Below, piece after piece: positions 7,106-15,714 of a stretch of 57,353 nt of DNA. This DNA is from Spirochaetia bacterium (GTDB lineage Bacteria; Spirochaetota; Spirochaetia; Treponematales; Treponemataceae), in assembly GCA_900769975.1 (NCBI GenBank), contig CAAGIR010000286.1:1-57353 (forward strand), written 5' to 3'. Both the position numbers and the translations under genes were made by a program. A model generated the notes under the pieces. That model was not told the origin of the DNA and did no database searches. It saw only the letters and a program-made list of their open reading frames with translations. The stretch's first letter is position 1, and each line of letters begins with the position of its first letter.

Positions 7106-7750
7106 ATGCAGGATGATATTCTTACAATTGAAGAAGTAGCAAAATATTTGCGTGTTTCAGAAAGAACTGTTTATGATTGGGCTCAAAAAGGCGAAATACC
7201 AGCTGGTAAAATTGGAACTGTATGGCGTTTTAAAAAATCAGAAGTTGAAAATTGGGTAAACGCAAGACTTTCAACACAATCACAAAAAACAGAAACTGTC
7301 CAATTAAAGAATATTCTCTCTGTTGATAGAATTACTTTTATCAAACAGTCTTCAAAAAGAGATGCACTTGTAGAACTATCTGAAGTACTAGCAAAAGCAC
7401 CTCAGATAAAAAATGCTCAGGAACTTACACAGGAAATTCTTAAACGAGAAGAACTAATGTCAACTGCCATAGGAAAAGGAATTGCAATTCCTCATGTACG
7501 GTTGTCTTCTGTAACAGATTTAGTTATGGCAGTAGGTATTTGCAAAAATCCTATTTCGGATTATCAGACAATTGATGATGAACCTGTAAAACTTTTGTTT
7601 ATGATTGCAGCGGCTTATAATCAACATTCTTATTATCTTAAAACAATTTCTCAGTTTAGCGTTAAATTTAAGGATAAAGATCTTCTGGAATCACTTTATT
7701 CAGCAAAAACTGAACAAGAAGCGTTCGATTTACTTGCAAATTCGTTTTAA
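7106..7750 (+). CDS. Excisionase-type HTH domain fused to a PTS EIIA (PtsN/fructose type) domain
   Basis: A 214-residue protein with two domains. Residues 5-54 form a MerR/excisionase-type winged helix (LTIEEVAKYLRVSERTVYDWAQKGEIPAGKIGTVWRF, split here for length: helix-turn-helix 7-28, wing 30-42). Residues 68-214 form a fructose/mannitol-type EIIA domain with the phosphorylatable His130 in the AIPHVRL motif. EIIA domains pass phosphate between HPr-like proteins and a partner. With no EIIB/EIIC gene nearby, this one looks regulatory, like PtsN, with DNA binding tied to phosphorylation or metabolic state. The ATG at 7106 has GAGGA upstream; the longer frame begins inside the -35 box. It is divergent from the serine hydrolase gene. 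Confidence 0.9.
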   Translation: MQDDILTIEEVAKYLRVSERTVYDWAQKGEIPAGKIGTVWRFKKSEVENWVNARLSTQSQKTETVQLKNILSVDRITFIKQSSKRDALVELSEVLAKAPQIKNAQELTQEILKREELMSTAIGKGIAIPHVRLSSVTDLVMAVGICKNPISDYQTIDDEPVKLLFMIAAAYNQHSYYLKTISQFSVKFKDKDLLESLYSAKTEQEAFDLLANSF

Positions 7751-7858
7751 GCACATAAACAAATAGTAATAAAGGTAGATCATTTATTATTGAGATTTTA
7801 ATTTTAATGTAAAATTTTCAAAAGTCTTAAAAAGCTCCAGAAAGTCTCAAACAAAACA

Positions 7859-9067
7859 TTAAAAATCTACGGGAATCCATTTTGTCCTGTCGCTTTGGTT
7901 TTGGGCAATCATTCCCCAAGTTACCTGTGCAGTAGTTTCTCCAAAGATATATTCAGAGTCTTTTTCTTTTAGATAATATGTCTGACCTGGAGCAGGAATA
8001 TTTACAGCTACCATAGCGTGCGAATATTCCCTGGAAATAAGCATTATCGCATCATAATTACAATTACTTAAAATAACGGCAATGAGCATACTTCGGCTGT
8101 CACAATCATTTCCTGTTCCACACAGAACTTTTGGAAGGGGTGTAAAATCTGAACTGTTTTTTGTCTGTTCCCTTTTATATTCAAAACTTTGAACCCAGCT
8201 AAGCAGGAATTGTGCAAAAGCTATATCTGGATTATCTGGATTTTTTTGTTTTGCCAGAGGATACAGTTCCTTGTATATTTTTTTACTGATTTCATACAGA
8301 CGCGACGAATTATCTGCATAAATTCTTCTATAATAGCGCTGCCATGCTTCTTTCCACATTTTGTGATTTGCATAAAGCTTCAACACAGAAAATTCAAGAT
8401 CAACGATAAATTGCGAGGCATCAAAATCACATTTATCAAGCTGCACATCTATTTTTTTACCGCCAATATTTAAAGTTACAGGATAACTACCCTCTTGAGG
8501 AAATGCAAAGGTTGTAAATATTCCACATTCGCTTTTATTATTTGAAAATTCTAAATTTAATGAATTTAATGTAGAAATAATAAACTGTTCGCATCCGCCA
8601 TTAGATGAAGAAGGTGCATAACACATAAGCGTTAAATAAGAATCAGCAATTTTTAAAGGTGTACAGACTGCCCAGCCTTCATAACCTTGATCAAGAACCA
8701 TTTTAAAAGAAGCTATACTGCATTGGTTTTGAGACCATGAAAAAGAATTTACATCATATTGTGCCGACAGTTTATTCAATTGTTTTTTTAATGAATCAGA
8801 TGACGGGGTTTGTTTATTTTCCATTACAATTTTAATAATAAAAGTCACAGGAATATTTGGATGTGAAAATAATAATGACATACCATCTTGAGTTTGTTCT
8901 GTCAGTTCATAACCTTCTGGAATATCTAGTGAAAAACCAAAGTCCTGGTCAGTAATAATTTCTGCATATGTATTAAAATTTAATGCAAACAAAAACAATA
9001 CAATAGAAAAACATTTATTCATTTTATGTGAAAAAAAATTTGTTAGTACACTTTTTAGTATTGTCAT
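7859..9067 (-). CDS. Exported protein with a transglutaminase-like C-terminal domain
   Basis: This 402-residue protein has a hydrophobic N-terminal segment (residues 16-35, ending near TYA-E) that reads as a signal peptide. The C-terminal 90 residues carry a probable transglutaminase-like Cys-His-acid arrangement: C322 in GNDCDSR, H350 in REYSHAMVAV and E377 in GETT. Such domains act as cysteine proteases or transglutaminases, often periplasmic. The middle region (about 190-310) looks helical and unassigned. The start at 9067 is preferred over an internal ATG at 9022 because AGAGGA lies 8 nt before it. It is divergent from the pseudouridine synthase gene with a 28-bp gap. The substrate is unknown, and the domain call rests on motif spacing only. 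Confidence 0.7.
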   Translation of the reverse strand: MTILKSVLTNFFSHKMNKCFSIVLFLFALNFNTYAEIITDQDFGFSLDIPEGYELTEQTQDGMSLLFSHPNIPVTFIIKIVMENKQTPSSDSLKKQLNKLSAQYDVNSFSWSQNQCSIASFKMVLDQGYEGWAVCTPLKIADSYLTLMCYAPSSSNGGCEQFIISTLNSLNLEFSNNKSECGIFTTFAFPQEGSYPVTLNIGGKKIDVQLDKCDFDASQFIVDLEFSVLKLYANHKMWKEAWQRYYRRIYADNSSRLYEISKKIYKELYPLAKQKNPDNPDIAFAQFLLSWVQSFEYKREQTKNSSDFTPLPKVLCGTGNDCDSRSMLIAVILSNCNYDAIMLISREYSHAMVAVNIPAPGQTYYLKEKDSEYIFGETTAQVTWGMIAQNQSDRTKWIPVDF

Positions 9068-9095
9068 TTTAAAAATCCTCTATTAATATATTCGG

Positions 9096-9737
9096 GTGAA
9101 TAACATAGATATTTTATATGAAGATGACGAAATTTTCATAATCAATAAACCTTCAGGTCTTGCAGTACAAGGTGGAGCAAATGTTTCTCATAGTGTGGAT
9201 GTTGATTTTGCAAATCAAATTGGAACAAAAGTTTATCTTGTTCACAGACTTGACAAAGATACAGCAGGATTAATGATTATAGCAAAAAATCCTTCTGCTG
9301 CCACAAAATGGACAAAACTAATTGCAGGAAAAAGCGTCTGCAAGGAATATATTGCAATTTGTTTTGGTAAAATGCCAGTTAAAAAAGGTGTTATAGATGA
9401 AATTATTGTCCAGCATGGAGAACAAAAAAGAGCCGTAACACATTACGTAGTTGAAAAGGAAATAAAAACAGAAACGGGGGTTTTATCTCAAATCAGATTG
9501 CTGCTCGAAACTGGAAGAATGCACCAAATCAGAATTCACCTTGCAAAAAACGGTTGTCCCATCGCAGGAGATGATTTGCATGGAAATTTCAAAATAAACA
9601 AAATATTGAAAAAAAATTTGGGGATAAAAAAACTCTTACTTGCATCTGTAAAACTCACGATTCCTTTTTCTAATGAAAAAAAAGTGTTTGAAATTCCGCT
9701 TCCAGATTATATGTGTTTCAAAAATGATGATGAATAA
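9096..9737 (+). CDS. RluA-family pseudouridine synthase
   Basis: A 213-residue single-domain enzyme that isomerises uridine to pseudouridine in RNA. The catalytic motif VHRLDKDTAGLMI (catalytic Asp in RLDKDT) is at about residue 49, and the conserved LETGRMHQIRIHLA motif II is at about 150. There is no N-terminal S4 domain, as in RluA- and TruC-like short members, so the target (23S rRNA or tRNA) cannot be fixed from sequence. It starts at GTG with no clear ribosome site. It lies 28 bp from the divergent transglutaminase-like gene. Confidence 0.92.
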   Translation: MNNIDILYEDDEIFIINKPSGLAVQGGANVSHSVDVDFANQIGTKVYLVHRLDKDTAGLMIIAKNPSAATKWTKLIAGKSVCKEYIAICFGKMPVKKGVIDEIIVQHGEQKRAVTHYVVEKEIKTETGVLSQIRLLLETGRMHQIRIHLAKNGCPIAGDDLHGNFKINKILKKNLGIKKLLLASVKLTIPFSNEKKVFEIPLPDYMCFKNDDE

Positions 9738-9776
9738 AAAAAATAATTATTTTTGATTTTTAGAAGTGCACTTAAC

Positions 9777-9805
9777 TTTACACATTACTTTTCTTTCTTT
9801 ACAAT
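9777..9805 (+). promoter_or_regulatory. Promoter of the TPR/Mrr-like gene
   Basis: TTTACA (9777-9782), 17 nt, TACAAT (9800-9805). The expected start is near 9812, giving a leader of about 30 nt before the ATG at 9843. GAGG is present within that leader. Confidence 0.7.
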
Positions 9806-9842
9806 AGTAAGATAGTAAAACTTTTTTGAGGTTTTAAATAAA

Positions 9843-11204
9843 ATGGCAATTATTATAATAATATGTATTCTTATAGCATTAATTTCTACTCTTGTTTTAG
9901 TTTTATTCAAAAATTTTGTTTCACCAAAAAAACTTGATACAATTCCAAAACTTTTAAAACAGGGAAAAAATTTACAGGCAATAAAGATAGCTAAACAAAT
10001 TATTTCAAAAGATCCTAAAAATTATCTTGCCCATTATTATCTGGGAAAAGCGTACATAAAAGATAACAGACCTGAACTTGCCATCATAGAATACAAAACT
10101 GTTGATGAAAATGCCCTTTTTGGAGAAGGAATTGATGAAGTTCAATTCCGTAAAGAATATGCAAAACTTCTTTTAAAATATAATCAACAAAACGAAGCAC
10201 TCAAAAACTTCCTTTTACTTACAAAACAATCTCCAAATGATCCCGACAATTATTATCAGGCAGGTCTTATTTACGAACAGCAAAACAGATATGATATTGC
10301 ACTCGGGCTTATGCAAAAATGTGCCATATTGGACAAAAAACATGCAAAAGCACATGCAGAAATAGGACTTATGTTTTATCGCACAAAAAAATTCAATGAA
10401 GCAAAAAAAGAAATAGACATTGCACTTAAATTAAGTCCAGACACATATTCTTCGTATTATTATCTTGGAAAAATTTATAAAGATGCAAAAGATATAGGAA
10501 GTGCCTTGAAAGCTTTCGAAAAAGCACAGCGCGATCCAGATACAAAACAAAAAGCTATAATCGAACATGGTGCCTGTTATCTTGTAGCAAACAAACTGGA
10601 CAGTTCAATTATTGATTTTCAGCGTGCCATTGAACTTGATAAAAACAATACTCAACAGGAAACACTTTACGCCAGATATTTTCTTGGAAACTGTTACGAA
10701 AAAATCAGAAAAATTGATAAGGCTATCGAACAGTGGGAAGAAATCTACAAACAAAACAAAGGTTTTCGTGACGTTTCTGCAAAACTTTCAGAATACAAAG
10801 ATTTACAGAATAACGATTCCCTAAAAGATTATCTTACATGTAATAACGAAGATTTTTCAGAAATATGCAAAAATGCCGTTTCAAAAGTTATGAACCTCCA
10901 GATTTTGACTTGTGAAATTACAAAAATGGGATGTCAGATAACAGCTGTTAATAAAAGTGACGAATCCTGGCTTGCCATACGAAAACAGGTAATATTTGTA
11001 ATTTTTTACAGAGATCCAGATACAGTTACAGAGCAGCAGGTTCAGCAGGTACTGGATTTTATGAAATCACAAAACTGCACAAAAGGATTTATTTTTTCAA
11101 GTTCGGGATTTAATACGCCGGCGAAACGATATGCAGAAAACAGACCTGTAGAATTAATAGAAAAACAAAAACTTGAAGCAATTCTTACAAAAGCAGGTGA
11201 ATAA
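9843..11204 (+). CDS. Membrane-anchored TPR protein with a degenerate Mrr-like C-terminal domain
   Basis: This 453-residue protein begins with a single membrane helix (residues 2-24), then carries about eight TPR-like repeats (about 35-330), and ends in a domain of about 115 residues. That domain closes with KGFIFSSSGFNTPAKRYAENRPVELIEKQKLEAIL, quoted in parts: the GFIFSSSGF strand-turn, the A-x-x-YAE helix and the ELI strand. These match the C-terminal half of Mrr-type restriction endonuclease domains. The usual QxK catalytic pair appears replaced: the aligned strand reads FVIFYRD. It is therefore probably a scaffold rather than a nuclease. Transcription is from its own promoter. The downstream metallophosphoesterase is 47 bp away, and the two may form a unit. 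Confidence 0.78.
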   Translation: MAIIIIICILIALISTLVLVLFKNFVSPKKLDTIPKLLKQGKNLQAIKIAKQIISKDPKNYLAHYYLGKAYIKDNRPELAIIEYKTVDENALFGEGIDEVQFRKEYAKLLLKYNQQNEALKNFLLLTKQSPNDPDNYYQAGLIYEQQNRYDIALGLMQKCAILDKKHAKAHAEIGLMFYRTKKFNEAKKEIDIALKLSPDTYSSYYYLGKIYKDAKDIGSALKAFEKAQRDPDTKQKAIIEHGACYLVANKLDSSIIDFQRAIELDKNNTQQETLYARYFLGNCYEKIRKIDKAIEQWEEIYKQNKGFRDVSAKLSEYKDLQNNDSLKDYLTCNNEDFSEICKNAVSKVMNLQILTCEITKMGCQITAVNKSDESWLAIRKQVIFVIFYRDPDTVTEQQVQQVLDFMKSQNCTKGFIFSSSGFNTPAKRYAENRPVELIEKQKLEAILTKAGE

Positions 11205-11251
11205 TTTTTAAAAATCAGTAATAATATAGATGATCAGTAAGGTAATTATAA

Positions 11252-11956
11252 ATGAAAATTTTATGTGTTTCTGATTATGTAGATCCTCTTATTTACAATC
11301 AAAATGTCAAGGAAGCTTTTCCCGACATAGATTTGATATTATGTGCCGGTGATTTACCTATGGATTACATAGATTTTATAGTTACTGTTTTTAATAAACC
11401 TACGTATTTTGTATTTGGAAATCACAATTTAAAAGAATATCATTATTTTCATTCTGACTCCCATATATCCGCTTCCAGAATGACAGAACATTATGCCGAT
11501 ACATCACATGGGCATGGAGCAACATATTTAGGATTTCAAGTTTTTGAAGATCACCGCCTTACATTTACAGATCCTTCTACAGGCAAAAAAACACCGCTGC
11601 TCATTGCGGGCTGTTCTGGAACATTAAAATATAACAAAGGAATTTGCCAGTATTCAGATTTTCAGATGAAAATTAAACTTTTAAAGCTTGTTCCTAGATT
11701 AATTTACAATAAATTTAAATACGGCAGATATCTTGATATTTTTATGACACACGCTTCTCCACGTCATATACACGATCATGAAGATCCATGTCATAAAGGT
11801 TTTGACTGTTATAACTGGTTTCTTAAAAAATACAAACCAACATATATGGTTCATGGTCATATCCATCTATATGATATGAGGGAAGAACGTGTCGGAAAGT
11901 ATTATGATACAACAGTAGTTAATGCATATGCACATTATATTATTCAATTACCATAA
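11252..11956 (+). CDS. Calcineurin-like metallophosphoesterase
   Basis: A 234-residue phosphoesterase with most of the binuclear metal motifs: D8 in CVSDYVD, CAGD34, GNH58N, TH167ASP and VHGHIH (201-205). The first motif, usually D-x-H, here reads D-Y-V, so one expected histidine ligand is missing or supplied elsewhere. The substrate cannot be inferred; family members cleave nucleotides, cyclic nucleotides, phosphoproteins or phospholipids. The insert at residues 64-115, rich in His and Ser (HSDSHISASR, TSHGHGA), is larger than in minimal members. TAAGG precedes the ATG. It sits between the TPR/Mrr-like gene and the ParB-like gene on the same strand. Confidence 0.87.
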   Translation: MKILCVSDYVDPLIYNQNVKEAFPDIDLILCAGDLPMDYIDFIVTVFNKPTYFVFGNHNLKEYHYFHSDSHISASRMTEHYADTSHGHGATYLGFQVFEDHRLTFTDPSTGKKTPLLIAGCSGTLKYNKGICQYSDFQMKIKLLKLVPRLIYNKFKYGRYLDIFMTHASPRHIHDHEDPCHKGFDCYNWFLKKYKPTYMVHGHIHLYDMREERVGKYYDTTVVNAYAHYIIQLP

Positions 11957-12037
11957 ATTAGAAATAATTATGATTCAATTTTACCAATAAAAAAAAATAA
12001 TTAAAAAAGTAATTTACACAGGAGATGTTAAAAAAAA

Positions 12038-12982
12038 ATGGAATATGTAGCAGCACAATCTGAAGATGACTTTGCAAAAGCTAGAAATAAAGCCTTCATA
12101 AATGAAATACAGCACTTACTTTCGCCTGAAGAAGCAAAACTTATTTCCTTAAATGATGTAAAGCAGATGATAAAACCCATAAATGAAACTTACATCGGAA
12201 TGAAAGTTATTCCTATAGCAAAAATCGTAGGAAGCGAAGGCCGTTATAATGATTTTGATAATAATTTCTTTCCAAAAAGTTCACATTTGAAAAACAGATG
12301 GGAACATGTAGACGAAGCTGCAATTCAATCAATTGACTTACCGCCTATAAAAGTTTACGAAATAGCAGGCTTATACTTTGTACGCGACGGTAATCACAGA
12401 GTTTCAGTTGCAAAATCGCGGGGAACAGAATTTATTGATGCAGAAGTTGTTTCCTTACAAAGTGAAATTGTCCTTAAAAAGCCTGATAATCTGAATGATA
12501 TCATAAAACAAATTATAAATTATGAAAAAAGAGTATTTTATTCGGAAACAGGATTTGGTGACATTACAGATTACTGGTGCCTTGATTTTTCAAGAACAGG
12601 AAGATATGACGTAATTTATAATCATATTCTGACTCATAAGTATTATATGAATCAGCACAAAAAAGAAGAAGTCACTATGGAACAGGCAATTTTATCATGG
12701 TACAACAACGTTTACTTACCGCTTGCCGCCATTATCACAAAAAAAAGGATTCTCCGTTCATTTCCTAAACGAACAATCGGAGATTTATATGTCTGGATGG
12801 TTCGCTATTGGGATGATTTAAAGAAAAAATTCGGTAACGAAGTTCCTCTTGAAGAAGTTGCCGTCACATTTAAAAGAAAATATAAAATTCCTTTTCCAAA
12901 ACGCATTTTAAATAGAATAAAATGCATTATATTACGAAAAGAAATAGACAATTCTTCTTCAGATGCAAATGATGAAATATAA
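12038..12982 (+). CDS. ParB/sulfiredoxin-fold protein
   Basis: A 314-residue protein. Residues 60-140 look like a ParB N-terminal or sulfiredoxin-type fold, with the core motif VRDGNHRVSVAKSRG near residue 120 (compare the GxxR box, GERR/GxHR, of ParB). ParB N-domains bind CTP; related folds act as nucleases or phosphotransferases. I do not see the HTH of a chromosomal ParB, and the C-terminal 170 residues are basic and unassigned. It is therefore not the partition ParB itself. AGGAG lies 13 nt from the ATG, a long spacing. It is preceded by 81 AT-rich bases and followed by the rsb promoter. Confidence 0.65.
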   Translation: MEYVAAQSEDDFAKARNKAFINEIQHLLSPEEAKLISLNDVKQMIKPINETYIGMKVIPIAKIVGSEGRYNDFDNNFFPKSSHLKNRWEHVDEAAIQSIDLPPIKVYEIAGLYFVRDGNHRVSVAKSRGTEFIDAEVVSLQSEIVLKKPDNLNDIIKQIINYEKRVFYSETGFGDITDYWCLDFSRTGRYDVIYNHILTHKYYMNQHKKEEVTMEQAILSWYNNVYLPLAAIITKKRILRSFPKRTIGDLYVWMVRYWDDLKKKFGNEVPLEEVAVTFKRKYKIPFPKRILNRIKCIILRKEIDNSSSDANDEI

Positions 12983-13025
12983 AACTTTTACGGTAATAAT
13001 TAAATTAATTCATGTTCTAAAAAAC

Positions 13026-13054
13026 TTGACGCTACAAGATTTCAATGCTAAAAT
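13026..13054 (+). promoter_or_regulatory. Promoter of the rsbU-rsbV-rsbW operon
   Basis: TTGACG (13026-13031), a 17-nt spacer and TAAAAT (13049-13054). Transcription should start near 13061, about 35 nt before the TTG start codon of the phosphatase gene. It is a sigma70-like promoter; I see no alternative sigma consensus. Confidence 0.72.
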
Positions 13055-13095
13055 TAATACCGATAACTTTGTTTATCTTTTTATAGGAGTTTATT

Positions 13096-14772
13096 TTGGT
13101 AACTATTGATTCTTTTATCGATATTCCTCTTTTAATATGTGCCGCATGCTCTTTGGCAGTGCTTGCTTTTCTGATTATAATGAAAATTAGAAATACAACA
13201 AAAGTAAGTATAGTCTTTTACTTGTTAACAGGCATTATTTTAGTCGGATCACTTTACTGTTATTATGAAGAACATTACATTTATTTTGTTTTTTCAATTA
13301 TAGTTTCACAAATTGTCATATTACCATACCTTGTTTTTAAAGCGTTTGATAATCCCAAAAAACGGGAAGCAAAAAATGCCGCCAAAAAAGCAGCAGAAGC
13401 TTCTGTTTCAAGAGACAATGATATGGTCAGCAAAGCTGTAATTGCTCAAATAGAGGAAAAAAATAAACGTATAATAGATACAAATAAAGATATCATTTCA
13501 AAGCTTTCAAGTTTCTTTTCAAGCGACAACAGTATGGAAAATTTTCTTGAATATTGTAATGATTTGCTTACAAAAAAAATCAATGCAGACGGATGTGTTA
13601 TCCTCGTTCCAGATGATTATGAAAACACACTTGCTGTAAAATCTTTTAAAGGTTCTTTCCCTCCACCTTATAAATTGCCTGATGATTTACCACATAAACC
13701 TATTCGTGTTGAAACAAATCTTCGTTTTGCACAGTTTAATCTTCAGGATAATATTTTTGGTGAAATCTTCACAACTGGTGAACCTGCATTAATTTCTGAT
13801 TCAATCAAAGATCCTCGCATTTATCAAAATGGTCCAGAAGAGTTTCTGCGTTGCGGAAGTTACATTTTTGCACCGATTAAACAAAATGATGAAAGCACAG
13901 TTGGTGTAATTGCACTTTCACGTAATCCTGATAACGAAAAGTTTTCAAAAGAAGATTTTGATACAGCAGTTATTCTTGCTGATGCCATTTCTACGGCAAT
14001 GAAACCGCTTTACAGTTTCCTTGATTATGCAGAACATACAGAATTAAATAAAGGCGGAAGCATTGCTTCTAAATACCAAAAAGATTTGCTTCCTTCAAAA
14101 CTTCCTGTTATTTCAGGCATTTCAATCGGATGTTTTTCAAACCCTGCAGAAAATGTATGCGGTGATTTTTATGATATAATTGTTTCTCGACGTGACAGAA
14201 TTTCTTTTGTAATGGCAGATATTGCCGGAAAAGGAATGAATTCATTAATCGTAATGATTATGATTCGTGCTATTCTGCGTCTTGCCGTAAATACAGCACA
14301 ATCAGCTGCAACAATTCTTTCGTGGGCAAACAGAGGTATTTGTTTAGATACATCAAAAATTGACCACTTTGCAAGTATTGCACTTATAAATTATGATTCT
14401 ACAAATAAAACTGCAGAAATTGCAACATGTGGAAATAATCCTGTTTATCTGTACACAGCTTCATCAAATGAAATCACTCAAATTTCTACTCCGACTGAAC
14501 CTATGGGTGTTACAAAAGAAACAATATTTAAAGATTTCAAATTAAACTTAAATTCTGGTGATATTTTAGTAACTTGCACCGACGGCTTACTTGAATCTTT
14601 AAATGAAAATGGTGTACAATATTCATCTGACAACTTAAAAAAAGTAATTACAAAAAATTATGCTTCAAATGCAAAAGAAATCACAAACCGCATTAAAGAA
14701 GATTTGAAAAAATATGTTGGTATTACACAACAATACGATGATCAAAGTATTTTGGTCATCAAAATTCAATAG
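13096..14772 (+). CDS. RsbU-like PP2C (SpoIIE-type) phosphatase with membrane and GAF domains
   Basis: This 558-residue protein has three membrane helices (about 10-30, 36-57, 60-83), a linker, a GAF sensor domain (about 145-300) and a SpoIIE-type PP2C phosphatase domain (about 330-558). Metal-binding motifs are present: CGDFYD, MADIAGKGM, CTDGLLE and the final DDQS. In partner switching such a phosphatase dephosphorylates the STAS antagonist so that it can bind the RsbW kinase. The immediate next genes are exactly that antagonist and kinase. The TTG start has AGGAG 6 nt upstream. The GAF domain suggests an intracellular small-molecule signal. The target sigma factor, or other output, is not encoded nearby. 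Confidence 0.91.
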   Translation: MVTIDSFIDIPLLICAACSLAVLAFLIIMKIRNTTKVSIVFYLLTGIILVGSLYCYYEEHYIYFVFSIIVSQIVILPYLVFKAFDNPKKREAKNAAKKAAEASVSRDNDMVSKAVIAQIEEKNKRIIDTNKDIISKLSSFFSSDNSMENFLEYCNDLLTKKINADGCVILVPDDYENTLAVKSFKGSFPPPYKLPDDLPHKPIRVETNLRFAQFNLQDNIFGEIFTTGEPALISDSIKDPRIYQNGPEEFLRCGSYIFAPIKQNDESTVGVIALSRNPDNEKFSKEDFDTAVILADAISTAMKPLYSFLDYAEHTELNKGGSIASKYQKDLLPSKLPVISGISIGCFSNPAENVCGDFYDIIVSRRDRISFVMADIAGKGMNSLIVMIMIRAILRLAVNTAQSAATILSWANRGICLDTSKIDHFASIALINYDSTNKTAEIATCGNNPVYLYTASSNEITQISTPTEPMGVTKETIFKDFKLNLNSGDILVTCTDGLLESLNENGVQYSSDNLKKVITKNYASNAKEITNRIKEDLKKYVGITQQYDDQSILVIKIQ

Positions 14773-14789
14773 GGGTAAGGAGCTTCTTT

Positions 14790-15128
14790 ATGGAACTTAA
14801 AATACGAAAAAATGGTGATGTTTACATCATCGATGTAACTGGAGAAATGGATCTTTACAATTCATATAAGTTAAAAGAACTTGTTATGAAAATGCTCGAA
14901 AAAAATGTAAAGAATTTTGTTATTAATCTTGAACAAGTTGATTATATCGACTCGTCTGGAATTGGTGCATTAATATACATCTGCTCTACTATTAAAAAGA
15001 TGAATTTAAATCTTGCTATTGCAAATATTCATGGTTCTGTAAAAAAAGTAATTGAACTTACAAAACTTATGGGATACTTCCCTATTGCAAACAGTATTGA
15101 AGAAGCACTTTTAATGGTTAAAGAGTAA
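14790..15128 (+). CDS. STAS-domain anti-sigma factor antagonist (RsbV/SpoIIAA-like)
   Basis: A 112-residue single STAS domain. The phosphorylation loop is VDYIDSSGIGAL with Ser56 as the likely site, by comparison with SpoIIAA Ser58. The unphosphorylated form should sequester the kinase encoded by the next gene, and the upstream phosphatase should reactivate it. The gene starts 17 nt after the phosphatase stop with a GTAAGGAG ribosome site. The length and motif order match the family fully. Confidence 0.93.
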   Translation: MELKIRKNGDVYIIDVTGEMDLYNSYKLKELVMKMLEKNVKNFVINLEQVDYIDSSGIGALIYICSTIKKMNLNLAIANIHGSVKKVIELTKLMGYFPIANSIEEALLMVKE

Positions 15129-15151
15129 AATTTTTTTCAGGAGGAAATATA

Positions 15152-15706
15152 ATGACACCAGAATTCAAGGAACTTCGTTCTGATGAAAACGATCCATTGT
15201 TCGATAAAACAAACATGCTAAAGAAGGAATTCCCTTCTGATTTTAGACAGATTAGATATTTTACTTTGTTGATTGTACAGTCTGCGCCAACAGAAATTAA
15301 AGAATTAAACCTTCTGGAACAGCAGATTAGTGAAGTTATTAAAAATGCCGTAAAACATGGTAATCATTGCGATATTAATAAAAAAGTTACAGTTTGGTAT
15401 TCATTCAGTCCTACACATGCACATATTATTGTACAGGATGAAGGTGAAGGTTTCCAGGATTTGGAAAAATGGAATGAATTCAATAAAAAACGTTTGGAAT
15501 GTCTTCATAAAAACGATTTCATGCAATTAGCTGATTATGTTTCATTCCGAACAAAAGAATCTGACAGTCAGGACGGCGGAAACGCATTATTTGCTGCCTT
15601 GGAATATTGGAACGGCGGATTTGTTTACAATGGAAAAAGAAATGCTGTTGCAATGTTAAAAAAATATCAGCAAAAATTTCATAATGTAAATCACGACGGT
15701 GAATAA
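15152..15706 (+). CDS. Anti-sigma factor serine kinase (RsbW-like GHKL ATPase)
   Basis: A 184-residue GHKL ATPase. The N box reads EVIKNAVKHGNH (about 64-75) and the G1 box DEGEGF (about 98-103). This is the fold of SpoIIAB/RsbW, which phosphorylates an STAS antagonist and holds a partner protein. The C-terminal part keeps DGGNALFAALEYW, which resembles the G2/ATP-lid region. The ribosome site is AGGAGG, 23 nt after the STAS gene. The tmRNA gene begins only 8 nt after its stop. The partner it releases is not in this window. Confidence 0.88.
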   Translation: MTPEFKELRSDENDPLFDKTNMLKKEFPSDFRQIRYFTLLIVQSAPTEIKELNLLEQQISEVIKNAVKHGNHCDINKKVTVWYSFSPTHAHIIVQDEGEGFQDLEKWNEFNKKRLECLHKNDFMQLADYVSFRTKESDSQDGGNALFAALEYWNGGFVYNGKRNAVAMLKKYQQKFHNVNHDGE

Positions 15707-15714
15707 TATATATA

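Noticed and set aside
12038..12982. Chromosome partition protein ParB
   Set aside because: The GNHR-like motif is present, but I see no parS-binding HTH, and no parA gene is nearby.
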